Assembly: GCF_014982785.1 (NCBI RefSeq)
Contig: NZ_JADCKB010000013.1
Span: forward strand, 32,131-96,130
Length of the DNA stretch: 64,000 nucleotides
Source: Ructibacterium gallinarum
Lineage (GTDB): Bacteria; Bacillota; Clostridia; Monoglobales; Monoglobaceae
Direction of reading: 5' to 3'
Below are positions 43,851-55,052 of the stretch, piece after piece. How positions within the stretch are numbered: the first letter of the stretch is position 1; each line of letters starts with the position of its first letter. Below the pieces are notes generated by a model. It saw only the letters and a list, made by a program, of their open reading frames with translations, was not told the DNA's origin and searched no databases. A program made the position numbers and the translations under genes.

Positions 43851-45065
43851 ATGTTGAGTCAAACTTTAGTGGAAATGAAAAAAGAAATAGCTATAAATCA
43901 GGATATTTGGAACAAAATACAGAGTTTACCGCCGTTTACACGAGAAGAATGTAAGAAAATGTTAGATGAAGCAACGGCAAGGGTGAAAAAAAATTTGGAT
44001 ATTTTTAAAAATGATACCATGCCACGGCATTCCAGCGAAAAAAATGTATATCCGGTGGATACAAATCATGACTGGAGTTCCAGCTTTTGGTGTGGAATAC
44101 TTTGGTTGGCATACGAATATACCAGCGATGAAATCTTTAAACAACAAGCATTTATACAATGTCAAAGCTTTCGGGAAAGATATATCCAACGCCGGAGCCT
44201 GGATAATCATGATACGGGCTTTTTATATACACTTTCTTGTGCAGTGGGATATCAGTTAACCGGAGAAAAATGGTTGAAAGATATCGCTGTTGGTGCGGCG
44301 GATATTCTTATACTTCGGTATAAGAAAGATGGTGGCTTTATTCAATCATGGGGAGATAATGGAGAAGAAGGATATTATATGCTGATCGTAGATAGCCTTA
44401 TGAATTTATCCCTGTTATTTTGGGCAAGCGAGGTGACTGGAGATCCCAAATATGCAAAGATAGCGAACCAGCATGCAGAAACCTGTGCAAAAACGGTATT
44501 GCGCAGGGATGGTTCTACATATCATGCATTTTATTTTGATCGGGAAACTGGTAAGCCGGATCATGGAGAAACAGCACAAGGGTTTTCAGATGATTCAACT
44601 TGGGCAAGAGGACAAAGCTGGGCAATATATGGCTTTTCTATCGCATATGCACACACTGGAAATCCCAAGTTTTTAGAATGTTCGCACAGAGCTTCAGCAT
44701 ATTTTTTGAATCATCTCAGAGATGATTTTTTATGCTATTGGGATTTATGTTTTAAAAAAGAGGATCATCAGCTTTTAGATAGTTCGGCGTCAGCTATAGC
44801 TGCCTGTGGCTTAATGGACTATGCAGAGCGTGCACAGGATAACTTGGCGTGGTATCGTCATGCGGCCGGAATTATGTTACGCAGTCTTTATCAAGTTTGT
44901 GGTGCACATTTGGATCCGAAATCCAACGGACTTTTATTGCATGGCGTTTATTCTATTCCACATAAGCTTGGCGTTGATGAATGCTGTATTTGGGGAGATT
45001 ATTTTTATATGGAAGCTCTTTTGCGAATTTGGAAAGGCGCTGGCGGTTGGAAAATCTACTGGTAA
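43851..45065 (+). CDS. GH88 unsaturated glucuronyl hydrolase
   Basis: The 404-residue (alpha/alpha)6-barrel enzyme lacks a signal peptide, so it works in the cytoplasm. It removes the 4,5-unsaturated uronate from the non-reducing end of lyase-made oligosaccharides by hydration of the double bond. The two catalytic aspartates are visible as D121 (NHDTGF) and D181 (IVDSLMNL), 60 residues apart as in characterised streptococcal enzymes. WARGQSWAIYGF is also conserved. The ATG at 43851 follows AGAAAGGGAAAAG. It closes the operon and is the best guide to its substrate: a uronic acid polymer. Confidence 0.93.
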   Translation: MLSQTLVEMKKEIAINQDIWNKIQSLPPFTREECKKMLDEATARVKKNLDIFKNDTMPRHSSEKNVYPVDTNHDWSSSFWCGILWLAYEYTSDEIFKQQAFIQCQSFRERYIQRRSLDNHDTGFLYTLSCAVGYQLTGEKWLKDIAVGAADILILRYKKDGGFIQSWGDNGEEGYYMLIVDSLMNLSLLFWASEVTGDPKYAKIANQHAETCAKTVLRRDGSTYHAFYFDRETGKPDHGETAQGFSDDSTWARGQSWAIYGFSIAYAHTGNPKFLECSHRASAYFLNHLRDDFLCYWDLCFKKEDHQLLDSSASAIAACGLMDYAERAQDNLAWYRHAAGIMLRSLYQVCGAHLDPKSNGLLLHGVYSIPHKLGVDECCIWGDYFYMEALLRIWKGAGGWKIYW

Positions 45066-45094
45066 GATTTATTTCTATTTTGTTTGATTATTGC

Positions 45095-45131
45095 AAAACG
45101 GTCTGCTTTTCTCCTACAAGCAGACCGTTTT
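45095..45131. terminator. Bidirectional terminator between GH88 gene and SSB-like gene
   Basis: AAAACGGTCTGCTT (45095-45108) pairs perfectly over 14 bp with AAGCAGACCGTTTT (45118-45131). T-runs occur on both strands, and the genes on each side converge on it. Confidence 0.92.
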
Positions 45132-45153
45132 ATTAATAATAAAAGTTAAAGTG

Positions 45154-45816
45154 TTATCCATTTTCACTGCATTCTGTTTCTTGTGGAATATCTAATTCTA
45201 ATTCCATTTTTGAAATTGAAATTTCATATGCTGTACGTGTGACCAGCTGATCATCGTCCAGACGCTTTTGGTATTCTCTACTTTGAATTCTGCCCCAAAC
45301 TTTTAAATGCGTGCCTACTTCTAAACGGCGTGCAAATTTTGCGTTGCGGCCCCAGGCAATACATGGGATATAATCAGATTTATGATAAAATCGGTTTACT
45401 GCTAGTAAAATATCTGCTATTTCTCTTTGAAATGGGGTGGTTCGGTAAATAGGGGGTTTGCAAATATATCCATTTAAAAAAATCTGATTTGGGTCTGGGT
45501 GTTCTTCCGGATGTTCTGCGTATGTTATTTCACGTGCAAAAACAGTTAGAATTAACCGGCTGCCGGTTTGAGAAAAACTATTGTAAGAACGAAATTGCCC
45601 TTCAATACGCAGAATGTCCCCCAGTTTAGGTTCCAAAACAGGAAAGAAACGTTCTGATACCGTAATATTTATAGTGTCATAATTTTCGCTTAGCCGAGGA
45701 ATTTCTAACTGAAACATATAAAAGCGCTCTCCGTAAATCATATGAGAAAACGCAGGATTACTGCATACCCGGCCGATCACAGTGACCTTGTTGTTCTCAA
45801 AATAAGTATTTTCCAC
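45154..45816 (-). CDS. SSB-like protein with two OB folds
   Basis: The 220-residue protein consists of two OB-fold-like halves. The first (about 5-95) reads KVTVIGRVCSNPAFSH...FYMFQLEIPRLS, and the second (about 110-205) reads IFLNGYICKPPIYRTTPFQR...DYIPCIAWGRNAKFARRL..LKVWGRIQSREY, the latter like bacterial SSB. No acidic DDDIPF-type tail that recruits partners is seen; it ends in ETECSENG. It is probably not the main SSB. The GTG at 45816 follows GGGAG at 8 bases; an upstream TTG at 45834 lacks a site. Confidence 0.78.
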   Translation of the reverse strand: MENTYFENNKVTVIGRVCSNPAFSHMIYGERFYMFQLEIPRLSENYDTINITVSERFFPVLEPKLGDILRIEGQFRSYNSFSQTGSRLILTVFAREITYAEHPEEHPDPNQIFLNGYICKPPIYRTTPFQREIADILLAVNRFYHKSDYIPCIAWGRNAKFARRLEVGTHLKVWGRIQSREYQKRLDDDQLVTRTAYEISISKMELELDIPQETECSENG

Positions 45817-45886
45817 ATCATTCACTCCCGTCAAAAAGTAACCACACGATACCGTTTTTTTACAGTATATTCACGGTATGCCAGAC

Positions 45887-46207
45887 TTAGAACTCTAGAC
45901 AGCTGATAAGTGAAATGGGTACGCCGCAAAGCAAAAGAAGGGTGACTAACGCAAGATATGGGTAGATATCATCCGGTTTTTTGTGCCAATGTACATTAAA
46001 TTCCTGTGGTGACAATTCGTTTTGTTCCAGTGTAAAAATACTGCGCTGTAAACAGTAGGTAAATCCGTCATCGCTTAAACTTGATGCAGTAACGGTGGAT
46101 CGCAAGGAAAGGCCACAGGTTAGTAGACATATTCCGTTCAGCTGTATTCCGGTTGTATCCGTTTCTTTGTCTCCGTTTAAAATTAAGGTATTTCCTATTT
46201 TAATCAT
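45887..46207 (-). CDS. Small membrane protein, function unknown
   Basis: The 106-residue product begins MIKIGNTLILNGDKETD and ends with one hydrophobic helix (about residues 82-103), so it may be tail-anchored. It has a Cys- and Ser-containing middle (GICLLTCGLSLRST). A GAAAGGGTGA ribosome binding site precedes the ATG, which supports expression. The upstream region shared with the deacetylase pseudogene may contain sporulation-type promoter elements (low confidence). Confidence 0.55.
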   Translation of the reverse strand: MIKIGNTLILNGDKETDTTGIQLNGICLLTCGLSLRSTVTASSLSDDGFTYCLQRSIFTLEQNELSPQEFNVHWHKKPDDIYPYLALVTLLLLCGVPISLISCLEF

Positions 46208-46331
46208 ATTATCACCCTTTCATAGGATTACCTTTTCTATAGGCAGATATTCGGACTTTGGTAAATTATCTGTATTTTTTGTATGAAAAAAAAGAACGTT
46301 TCATATACTGGAAGAAAAAGGAGGAATTAAT

Positions 46332-46520
46332 ATGAAAATATGGATTTTAACAAAAAAAACAGGCATTTTATTAGCTATTGGAGTATTTTTGTTAATATGC
46401 TTGCTATGGCTTGGAAAAAATGACGCCGTTACAGTTTCGGGAGCAAAACGCGACTTGCCTATTTACTGTGTAGATAAAGGGGAAGAAAAAGTTATCTCTA
46501 TTAGTTTCGATGCCGCATGA
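46332..46520 (+). pseudogene. Truncated PdaB-like polysaccharide deacetylase
   Basis: Sixty-two residues remain: a signal anchor (about 9-29), then RDLPIYCVDKGEEKVISISF and DAA. In PdaB-type deacetylases this is followed by W-G-(N/D) and the NodB catalytic domain of about 180 residues. Here the Trp codon reads TGA, the next codons give G-N-S-K, and a TAA follows; nothing of the catalytic domain is found downstream. An intact AGGAGG site remains. PdaB acts in spore formation, so loss here may reflect redundancy or loss of sporulation. Confidence 0.8.
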
Positions 46521-46670
46521 GGAAACAGTAAATAAGGAAGGTTGTATTTTGTATTCTTCCTTCAAAATTTTCAATTCCAAGAATATATTTTTGCGAAAAT
46601 AGAGAGACTGATTCTATTGGAAACCTTTCCCGGTAATTTCAGGGATTTAGTTAAAAATTCATGAAACCTC

Positions 46671-46700
46671 TTGAAATGTAGCTATACACTATGCTATAAT
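46671..46700 (+). promoter_or_regulatory. SigA-type promoter of uvrBA
   Basis: TTGAAA (46671-46676), 18-base spacer, TATAAT (46695-46700), 46 bases before uvrB. I see no clear LexA (Cheo) box of GAAC-N4-GTTC form overlapping it. Confidence 0.75.
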
Positions 46701-46746
46701 TAAAAAATATGAACCCATAGAGAAAAGATAATTTGAGGTGACATAT

Positions 46747-48696
46747 ATGGAATTTCAAGTGGTATCTCAATACAAGCCTGCCGGTGACCAGCCTAAGGCT
46801 ATTTCGCAGCTTGCGGATGGAATTCTTAGAGGAGATAAGTTTCAAACATTGCTTGGGGTGACCGGAAGCGGAAAAACATTTACTATGGCCAATGTGATTG
46901 AAAAAGTACAGCGGCCCACCTTGGTACTTGCGCATAATAAAACACTGGCTGCACAGCTGTGCAGCGAGTTTAAAGAAATTTTTCCGCATAATGCAGTGGA
47001 ATATTTTGTATCCTATTATGACTATTATCAACCAGAGGCATATATCCCTTATTCTGATACGTATATCGAGAAGGATGCTTCTACCAATGAGGAAATTGAT
47101 AAGCTGCGGCACAGTGCAACCGCTGCGTTATTTGAACGCCGGGATGTGATTATTGTTGCCAGTGTGTCATGTATTTATGGCTTAGGTGATCCAATTGACT
47201 ATAATAATATGGTAATTTCTCTACGGCCGGGGATGGAAAAAGAACGAGATGAAGTAATTGATAAGTTGATTGAAATTAAATATGAAAGAAATGACATCAA
47301 TTTTACTCGTAATAAATTTCGTGTCCGGGGAGATATTTTGGATATTTTTCCTTCAGATGCAATGACCAATGCCATTCGGGTAGAATTTTTTGGTGACGAG
47401 GTCGAAAGAATTAGTGAATTCAATCCGGTAACCGGGGAAATTGTTGCCCAACGTAAGCATATTGCCATATATCCAGCCTCTCACTATGTTACTACTCCGG
47501 AAAAAAGAGAAAGGGCAATTGCGAGTATAGAAGCCGAGTTAGAGGAAAGATTAGCAGAATTGCGTAAAGAAGAAAAATTAGTTGAAGCGCAGCGTTTGGA
47601 GCAGAGGACACACTATGATATTGAAATGATGAGGGAAACAGGATTTTGCAATGGGATAGAGAACTATTCTCGCCATATCAGCGGCCGTGAGCCAGGCAGC
47701 CCGCCTTTTACATTGATCGATTATTTTCCGAAAGATTTTCTACTATTTGTGGATGAATCTCATGTAACTTTGCCTCAGGTCCGGGCCATGTATGCAGGGG
47801 ATCATTCTAGAAAAGAAAATTTAGTGAAATATGGTTTTAGACTGCCATCCGCATTTGACAACCGGCCTTTGACTTTTGATGAATTTTATGCCAAATTAAA
47901 TCAGGCTGTTTTTGTTAGTGCAACGCCTGCCGAATTTGAACGGGAACAGTCCACCCGTGTTGTGGAACAGTTGATCCGTCCAACAGGCCTGTTAGATCCA
48001 GAAATAGAGGTAAGACCAATTGCAGGTCAGGTGGATGATTTGTACAGCGAAATTATGGATCGTGTTGCTAAGGATGAGCGGGTACTAGTGACAACACTAA
48101 CCAAAAAGATGGCGGAACGCCTTACGGAATATTTTGAGGATATGGGAGTGCGTGTTCGATATTTACATTCTGATGTGCACACCATAGAACGAATGGAAAT
48201 CATTCGTGATTTAAGATTAGGCGTTTTTGATGTTCTAGTTGGAATCAACTTACTCAGAGAAGGTCTGGATATTCCCGAGGTGTCTCTGGTTGCGATTTTA
48301 GATGCAGATAAGGAAGGCTTTCTGCGAAGTGAAACCTCTCTAATTCAGACCATTGGACGCGCTGCTCGGAATGCCGGGGGCAAGGTGCTGATGTATGCTG
48401 ATCAGATTACCAAATCAATGGAGTTTGCTATTTCGGAAACCAACCGACGGCGTGCACTTCAGCAAACTTTTAATGAAGAACATGGTATTGTGCCGAAAAC
48501 CATTCGGAAGACAGTGCATGAGGTTATCGAAGCAACACAATCAGTAGAAAAACATCAAGTTTCCAAGACTGAAAAAGATGTGACACAGACCATTGCAGAA
48601 TTGACTACAGAGATGAAAAAAGCTGCTGAACTATTGCAGTTTGAACTTGCGGCTCAGATTCGTGATGAAATCCGTCGTTTGGAAAGCGAACAATAA
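46747..48696 (+). CDS. uvrB: Excinuclease ABC subunit B
   Basis: UvrB is the damage-verifying helicase of nucleotide excision repair. The 649-residue protein has Walker [15 protein letters not shown], the beta-hairpin region [12 protein letters not shown], the DESH box ([11 protein letters not shown]), helicase motif VI (QTIGRAARN) and the C-terminal UVR motif that binds UvrC ([18 protein letters not shown]). The ATG at 46747 has GAGGTGA 6 bases upstream. uvrA follows after 16 bases. Confidence 0.97.
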   Translation: MEFQVVSQYKPAGDQPKAISQLADGILRGDKFQTLLGVTGSGKTFTMANVIEKVQRPTLVLAHNKTLAAQLCSEFKEIFPHNAVEYFVSYYDYYQPEAYIPYSDTYIEKDASTNEEIDKLRHSATAALFERRDVIIVASVSCIYGLGDPIDYNNMVISLRPGMEKERDEVIDKLIEIKYERNDINFTRNKFRVRGDILDIFPSDAMTNAIRVEFFGDEVERISEFNPVTGEIVAQRKHIAIYPASHYVTTPEKRERAIASIEAELEERLAELRKEEKLVEAQRLEQRTHYDIEMMRETGFCNGIENYSRHISGREPGSPPFTLIDYFPKDFLLFVDESHVTLPQVRAMYAGDHSRKENLVKYGFRLPSAFDNRPLTFDEFYAKLNQAVFVSATPAEFEREQSTRVVEQLIRPTGLLDPEIEVRPIAGQVDDLYSEIMDRVAKDERVLVTTLTKKMAERLTEYFEDMGVRVRYLHSDVHTIERMEIIRDLRLGVFDVLVGINLLREGLDIPEVSLVAILDADKEGFLRSETSLIQTIGRAARNAGGKVLMYADQITKSMEFAISETNRRRALQQTFNEEHGIVPKTIRKTVHEVIEATQSVEKHQVSKTEKDVTQTIAELTTEMKKAAELLQFELAAQIRDEIRRLESEQ

Positions 48697-48712
48697 AGGA
48701 GTACCTGATAAA

Positions 48713-51568
48713 ATGAATAAAAATATTATTGTTAAAGGTGCAAAAGAGCATAATCTTAAAAATATTAATGTTGAAATTCCACGGGACAAGCTGGTAGTTT
48801 TGACAGGACTGAGTGGCTCAGGAAAATCTTCATTAGCTTTTGAAACTATTTATGCAGAAGGTCAGCGCAGGTATGTGGAATCCCTTTCTGCTTATGCCCG
48901 GCAGTTTCTTGGACAAATGGAAAAACCGGATGTTGAATCCATTGAGGGACTTTCACCGGCTATTTCAATTGATCAGAAAACTACAAGCAAAAACCCACGC
49001 TCAACCGTAGGTACGGTTACCGAAGTATATGATTATATCCGATTGTTATTTGCCCGTATTGGTATACCGCACTGTCCTAAATGTGGAAAAGAAATACGCC
49101 CTCAGTCAGTTGACCAGATTGTGGATGCGGTCAAAGTACTTCCGGAACGGACTAAAATACAGGTGCTTTCTCCTGTGGCACGTGGCCGAAAAGGCGAATA
49201 TGTAAAGACCTTTCAGGATGCCCGGAAAAATGGTTTTATTCGGGTTCGGGTAGACGGAGAGATGCTGGAATTAAATGATGAAATTCCAAAGCTGGACAAG
49301 CAAAAGAAACATAATATAGATATTGTTATCGATCGCTTAGTCATTAAAGAAGGTATGGAAAAACGTTTGACGGACTCCGTGGAATTGGCTTTGCAAATGG
49401 CACATGGCCTTGTTGTAATTGATGTGATAGGACGCGAGGAACTGATGTTCAGTCAGAATTATGCCTGCGAAGACTGTGGTATCAATATTGAAGAATTAAC
49501 TCCAAGAATGTTTTCGTTTAATACTCCGTACGGCGCCTGTCCATGCTGTACTGGATTGGGAAATATTATTAAGGTGGATCCGGATCTGGTCATACCAGAC
49601 CCCACTTTAAGCATTAACGAAGGTGCAATCCTAGCCAGTGGATGGAGCGGAACAGAGGAAGGCAGCATTTCTAAAATGTATTATGAAGGTCTTGCCGCAC
49701 ATTATGGATTTAGTTTGGATACGCCAATTCAGGAATTGCCAAAAAACATTTTGAATAAAATATTATATGGTACGGGTTCGGAAAAAATTCGTCTTACTTA
49801 TGACCGTAAATACGCCAAGGGAATGCATTTAGCACGTTTTGAAGGGATAATTAATAATTTGGAACGGCGGCACAAGGAGACAAATTCCGAATGGATGAAA
49901 GCAGAAATTGAAAGTTTTATGGTGAACATGCCTTGCCCAGAGTGTGGCGGGACCCGGTTGAAAAAAGAAACACTGGCTGTTACTGTAAACAATCTTAATA
50001 TAGATCAGGTCTCCCGTTTGTCTATTGTTGCCGCGTTGGAGTTTTTTTCTAGTCTGCACCTTCATTTATCTGAAAAAGAAAATATGATTGCTCGCCATAT
50101 TTTAAAAGAAATCAAAGATCGGCTGCATTTCTTAGTAAATGTAGGATTAGATTACCTTACTTTGTCCAGAAGCGCCGGTACACTATCTGGTGGTGAGGCT
50201 CAGCGCATACGGTTGGCTACGCAAATCGGTTCCAGTTTGATGGGTGTTGTATATATTCTTGATGAACCCAGCATTGGGCTTCATCAGCGGGATAACGATC
50301 GTTTAATTGCAACTTTGAAACGCTTGCGGGATCTTGGGAATACCCTGCTGGTTGTGGAACATGACGAAGATACGATGCTGGCCGCCGATCATATTATTGA
50401 TATTGGCCCGGGCGCAGGAATACATGGCGGCGAGATTGTGGCACAGGGAACAGCAGAGGATATCATGAACTGTGAAAAATCTGAGACGGGGCTTTATTTG
50501 AGTGGAAAGAAAAAAATTCCTGTTCCGAGTAAAAGACGAAAAGGGAACGGAGCCAAGCTAGAAATTTTTGGCGCAGCAGAAAATAATTTAAAGAAAATTA
50601 ATGTAAAGATTCCTTTGGGAACTTTTACGTGTGTAACAGGTGTTTCGGGAAGCGGAAAAAGCTCTTTCGTCAATGAAATACTTTATAAAGAACTTGCAAA
50701 TCGTCTCAATGGTGCAAAAAAACATCCAGGTAAATTTGATAAAATAAAAGGCGTTGAAAATTTGGATAAAGTAATTAATATTGATCAATCGCCGATTGGA
50801 AGAACGCCGCGCAGCAATCCTGCGACTTATACTGGTTTATTTGGTGATATTCGTGAATTATTTTCCATGACGCCGGAAGCCAAAGCCCGTGGCTACAAAC
50901 CTGGCCGGTTTAGTTTCAATGTAAAAGGTGGACGCTGTGAGGCCTGTACGGGAGATGGCATTATCTGTATAGAAATGCATTTTCTTCCTGACGTATATGT
51001 TCCATGTGATGTGTGTCATGGCAAGAGGTACAACCGCGAAACTTTGGAGGTACGCTATAAGGGTAAAAATATTTATGAAGTTTTAGAAATGACAGTGGAA
51101 GAGGGATGCAGCTTTTTTGAAAATATTCCTAAAATTCAACGGAAACTGCAAACACTCTATGATGTTGGTCTGGGATATGTTAAAATCGGACAGCCGTCTA
51201 CGACTTTGTCCGGCGGGGAAGCACAGCGTGTGAAACTAGCAACGGAGCTGAGTCGACGAAGTACGGGAAAGACCGTGTATATTCTGGATGAACCAACCAC
51301 GGGACTGCATACTGCGGATGTGCATAAATTAATTGAAGTCCTCCAGAAATTGGTGGATGCAGGTAATACGGTGATTGTTATTGAGCATAACCTTGATATC
51401 ATTAAAACCGCTGATTATATTATTGATCTTGGCCCAGAAGGGGGAGATGCAGGCGGCGAAGTGGTTGTATGCGGTACGCCGGAAAAGGTTGCAAAATGTC
51501 CAGAGTCTTATACGGGAATTTATCTGAAAAAATATCTTTCTAAAAATTTAAAAAGGTCCGGGGTGTAA
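48713..51568 (+). CDS. uvrA: Excinuclease ABC subunit A
   Basis: UvrA is the dimeric ABC ATPase that first detects DNA damage. The 951-residue protein has two ATPase cassettes: Walker [15 protein letters not shown] and [13 protein letters not shown], signature motifs LSGGEAQRI and [12 protein letters not shown], and zinc-binding Cys sets (CPKC, CEDC/CPCC and CEAC/CDVC). The start at 48713 follows AAGGAG; an in-frame start at 48641 lies within uvrB. A terminator follows directly. Confidence 0.97.
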   Translation: MNKNIIVKGAKEHNLKNINVEIPRDKLVVLTGLSGSGKSSLAFETIYAEGQRRYVESLSAYARQFLGQMEKPDVESIEGLSPAISIDQKTTSKNPRSTVGTVTEVYDYIRLLFARIGIPHCPKCGKEIRPQSVDQIVDAVKVLPERTKIQVLSPVARGRKGEYVKTFQDARKNGFIRVRVDGEMLELNDEIPKLDKQKKHNIDIVIDRLVIKEGMEKRLTDSVELALQMAHGLVVIDVIGREELMFSQNYACEDCGINIEELTPRMFSFNTPYGACPCCTGLGNIIKVDPDLVIPDPTLSINEGAILASGWSGTEEGSISKMYYEGLAAHYGFSLDTPIQELPKNILNKILYGTGSEKIRLTYDRKYAKGMHLARFEGIINNLERRHKETNSEWMKAEIESFMVNMPCPECGGTRLKKETLAVTVNNLNIDQVSRLSIVAALEFFSSLHLHLSEKENMIARHILKEIKDRLHFLVNVGLDYLTLSRSAGTLSGGEAQRIRLATQIGSSLMGVVYILDEPSIGLHQRDNDRLIATLKRLRDLGNTLLVVEHDEDTMLAADHIIDIGPGAGIHGGEIVAQGTAEDIMNCEKSETGLYLSGKKKIPVPSKRRKGNGAKLEIFGAAENNLKKINVKIPLGTFTCVTGVSGSGKSSFVNEILYKELANRLNGAKKHPGKFDKIKGVENLDKVINIDQSPIGRTPRSNPATYTGLFGDIRELFSMTPEAKARGYKPGRFSFNVKGGRCEACTGDGIICIEMHFLPDVYVPCDVCHGKRYNRETLEVRYKGKNIYEVLEMTVEEGCSFFENIPKIQRKLQTLYDVGLGYVKIGQPSTTLSGGEAQRVKLATELSRRSTGKTVYILDEPTTGLHTADVHKLIEVLQKLVDAGNTVIVIEHNLDIIKTADYIIDLGPEGGDAGGEVVVCGTPEKVAKCPESYTGIYLKKYLSKNLKRSGV

Positions 51569-51585
51569 TTACCCGGATCTTTTTT
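51555..51585 (+). terminator. Rho-independent terminator after uvrA
   Basis: GGTCCGGG (51555-51562) pairs with CCCGGATC (51572-51579), one G-T pair, followed by TTTTTT. The next 160 bases (51586-51747) are A/T-rich with no gene that I can see. Confidence 0.88.
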
Positions 51586-51747
51586 AGAGATCATACAGCA
51601 TAATGACCATAGAAAGTTAGGAAAAATAGTTTTATTTTGCAATTAAAGCCAAAATTGAAAATTTATACAAATAAACAGATTCGGGAGAATATTAAACTTA
51701 ATCGCTTATAATTTAGTATAATTGAAAATAATCATAAAAAACACAGG

Positions 51748-51776
51748 TTGATTTCTCAAGTAAATTTTTGTATTAT
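51748..51776 (+). promoter_or_regulatory. SigA-type promoter of groESL
   Basis: TTGATT (51748-51753), 17-base spacer, TATTAT (51771-51776). Transcription would start within or just before the CIRCE operator. Confidence 0.8.
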
Positions 51777-51783
51777 ACAATCG

Positions 51784-52132
<349 letters not shown>

Positions 52133-52165
52133 TTGGTGATTATTCAATAGATTTGGAGGTAATGA

Positions 52166-53806
<1,641 letters not shown>

Positions 53807-53833
53807 GCCGACTGATATGAAACTGTAATAGCA

Positions 53834-53867
53834 AATGCCCCTTTGACTTTCAAGTCAAAGGGGCATT
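53834..53867. terminator. Long hairpin between groEL and the convergent acetyltransferase gene
   Basis: AATGCCCCTTTGACTT (53834-53849) is the exact reverse complement of 53852-53867, a 16-bp stem before loop formation. There is no strong T-run, but the place between convergent genes suggests a terminator for both. Confidence 0.75.
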
Positions 53868-53889
53868 GATGTTTACAAAATAAAATATA

Positions 53890-54408
53890 TTATTTAATCC
53901 CAAAGTCAGCCGGATGGATTTCCATCAAGTCGTCATCCATAACGTAACCGCTGCCGATGTCGGTTACCAGTTCTCCGAATTTATGAAATCCTAATCTTTC
54001 ATAAGCTAAAATAGCATTACGATTGCCTTTGTTGACCGTAAGCCATATTTTTTTCACACCGGTTGCGGCATATTTGGCTGCAAAGTGTCCAATCATTTTT
54101 TTTGCAATACCCTGATGTTGATACAGGGGATCCACATAGACTTTACTTAAAAAGACAGTTTCTGAATTTTCCGAATGAATACCGCAGAAACCGACCAATG
54201 TATCGTTTTGTAAAGCCATTAGATATTCATATCCATTTTCATTGACATCTTTTTCAAGGACTTCTGCGCTTTGAAACTTGTTCAGCATATAATCCACTTG
54301 AGCAGTGCCAATCAAAGTGTCATATGTGTGATGCCATATTTTTTCTGCCAGAGCAGCAATCCTTTGAAAATCATTTGTTGTTTTGGCGTTTCTTAAAATA
54401 CAATTCAT
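53890..54408 (-). CDS. GNAT-family N-acetyltransferase
   Basis: The 172-residue protein has the acetyl-CoA loop of the GNAT fold (VDPLYQHQGIAKKMIGHF) and WLTVNKGNRNAILAYERLGF. The substrate cannot be predicted. The ATG at 54408 has AAAGGAAA upstream; the frame extends farther upstream to 54522, but that part crosses the divergent promoter and lacks family similarity. Confidence 0.88.
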   Translation of the reverse strand: MNCILRNAKTTNDFQRIAALAEKIWHHTYDTLIGTAQVDYMLNKFQSAEVLEKDVNENGYEYLMALQNDTLVGFCGIHSENSETVFLSKVYVDPLYQHQGIAKKMIGHFAAKYAATGVKKIWLTVNKGNRNAILAYERLGFHKFGELVTDIGSGYVMDDDLMEIHPADFGIK

Positions 54409-54463
54409 AGATAATTTCCTTTCTTTGTTCATATTAAGCTTTTTTAACAATGTATATTTTGGC

Positions 54464-54492
54464 TTGACAAACGCGGAAGAATAGAGGATAAT
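54464..54492 (+). promoter_or_regulatory. SigA-type promoter of the GtrA-family gene
   Basis: TTGACA (54464-54469), 17-base spacer, GATAAT (54487-54492), 31 bases before the start at 54523. Confidence 0.75.
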
Positions 54493-54522
54493 AAAAAGAC
54501 ATCCGCGAGAGGAGGAAAGCAT

Positions 54523-55026
54523 ATGAAACGTCTTTGGGAGCGTTATCAGGAGTTTATTCTATACTGCGTATTCGGTGGAATGACCTTTCTAGTGGATACC
54601 GGTGTGTTTTATCTTTTTGTGCATCATACCTCGGTCTTTGAGTTGCAGTACAGCCCATTGGTTCAGCATTTCCTTGCTCCGGTTCATATTGAACCTTATA
54701 GTTTTATTCTTCATACCTGCAGCATCATTTCAACATTAACTGCTATTACGTTTGCATACATTACAAACCGGAAATTTGTTTTTCAAAGCAAATCTACTGG
54801 TTGTAAAAATATTTTAAAAGAAATGGGCAGTTTTTATGCCGCACGCATTTTCACTTTAGTTTTGGCAGAAGTCCTAATGCAGATTACGGTAGTCCATATG
54901 GGGTTCGATGAATTAGTAATGAAATTTTCTGTCAATATTATTGTAATTGCCCTAAATTATCTTTTCAGTAAAGTATGGATTTTTCGCAAACCTGCTTCGA
55001 CACCTTCGAAAGAAAAGGATAGCTGA
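54523..55026 (+). CDS. GtrA-family membrane protein
   Basis: The 167-residue protein has four predicted membrane helices and GtrA signatures: FCVFGGMTFLVDTGVFYLF-like N-terminus, FAYITNRKFVFQ and the C-terminal FSVNIIVIALNYLFSKVWIFR. GtrA proteins are thought to flip or assist transfer of undecaprenyl-linked sugars for surface glycan decoration. A GAGGAGG site is upstream. It converges on the two sugar-nucleotide genes at 55051-57361. Confidence 0.88.
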   Translation: MKRLWERYQEFILYCVFGGMTFLVDTGVFYLFVHHTSVFELQYSPLVQHFLAPVHIEPYSFILHTCSIISTLTAITFAYITNRKFVFQSKSTGCKNILKEMGSFYAARIFTLVLAEVLMQITVVHMGFDELVMKFSVNIIVIALNYLFSKVWIFRKPASTPSKEKDS

Positions 55027-55052
55027 CCGGAGATTTCCGGTCTGATTTTTTT
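55025..55052 (+). terminator. Rho-independent terminator after the GtrA-family gene
   Basis: GACCGGA (55025-55031) pairs with TCCGGTC (55036-55042), loop 4 bases, followed by TGATTTTTTT. It touches the stop codon of the convergent epimerase gene. Confidence 0.85.

Noticed and set aside
44011..44676. Alternative plus-strand frames within the GH88 gene (82 and 67 codons)
   Set aside because: They are frame shadows of a gene with both catalytic residues intact.
46332..46520. TGA at 46510-46512 read as Trp or selenocysteine
   Set aside because: A TAA follows four codons later and no catalytic domain exists downstream, so recoding would not restore the enzyme.
53834..53867. Long palindrome after groEL as a recombination or attachment site
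   Set aside because: It lies between convergent genes with no integrase or repeat partner; a terminator is the simpler reading.
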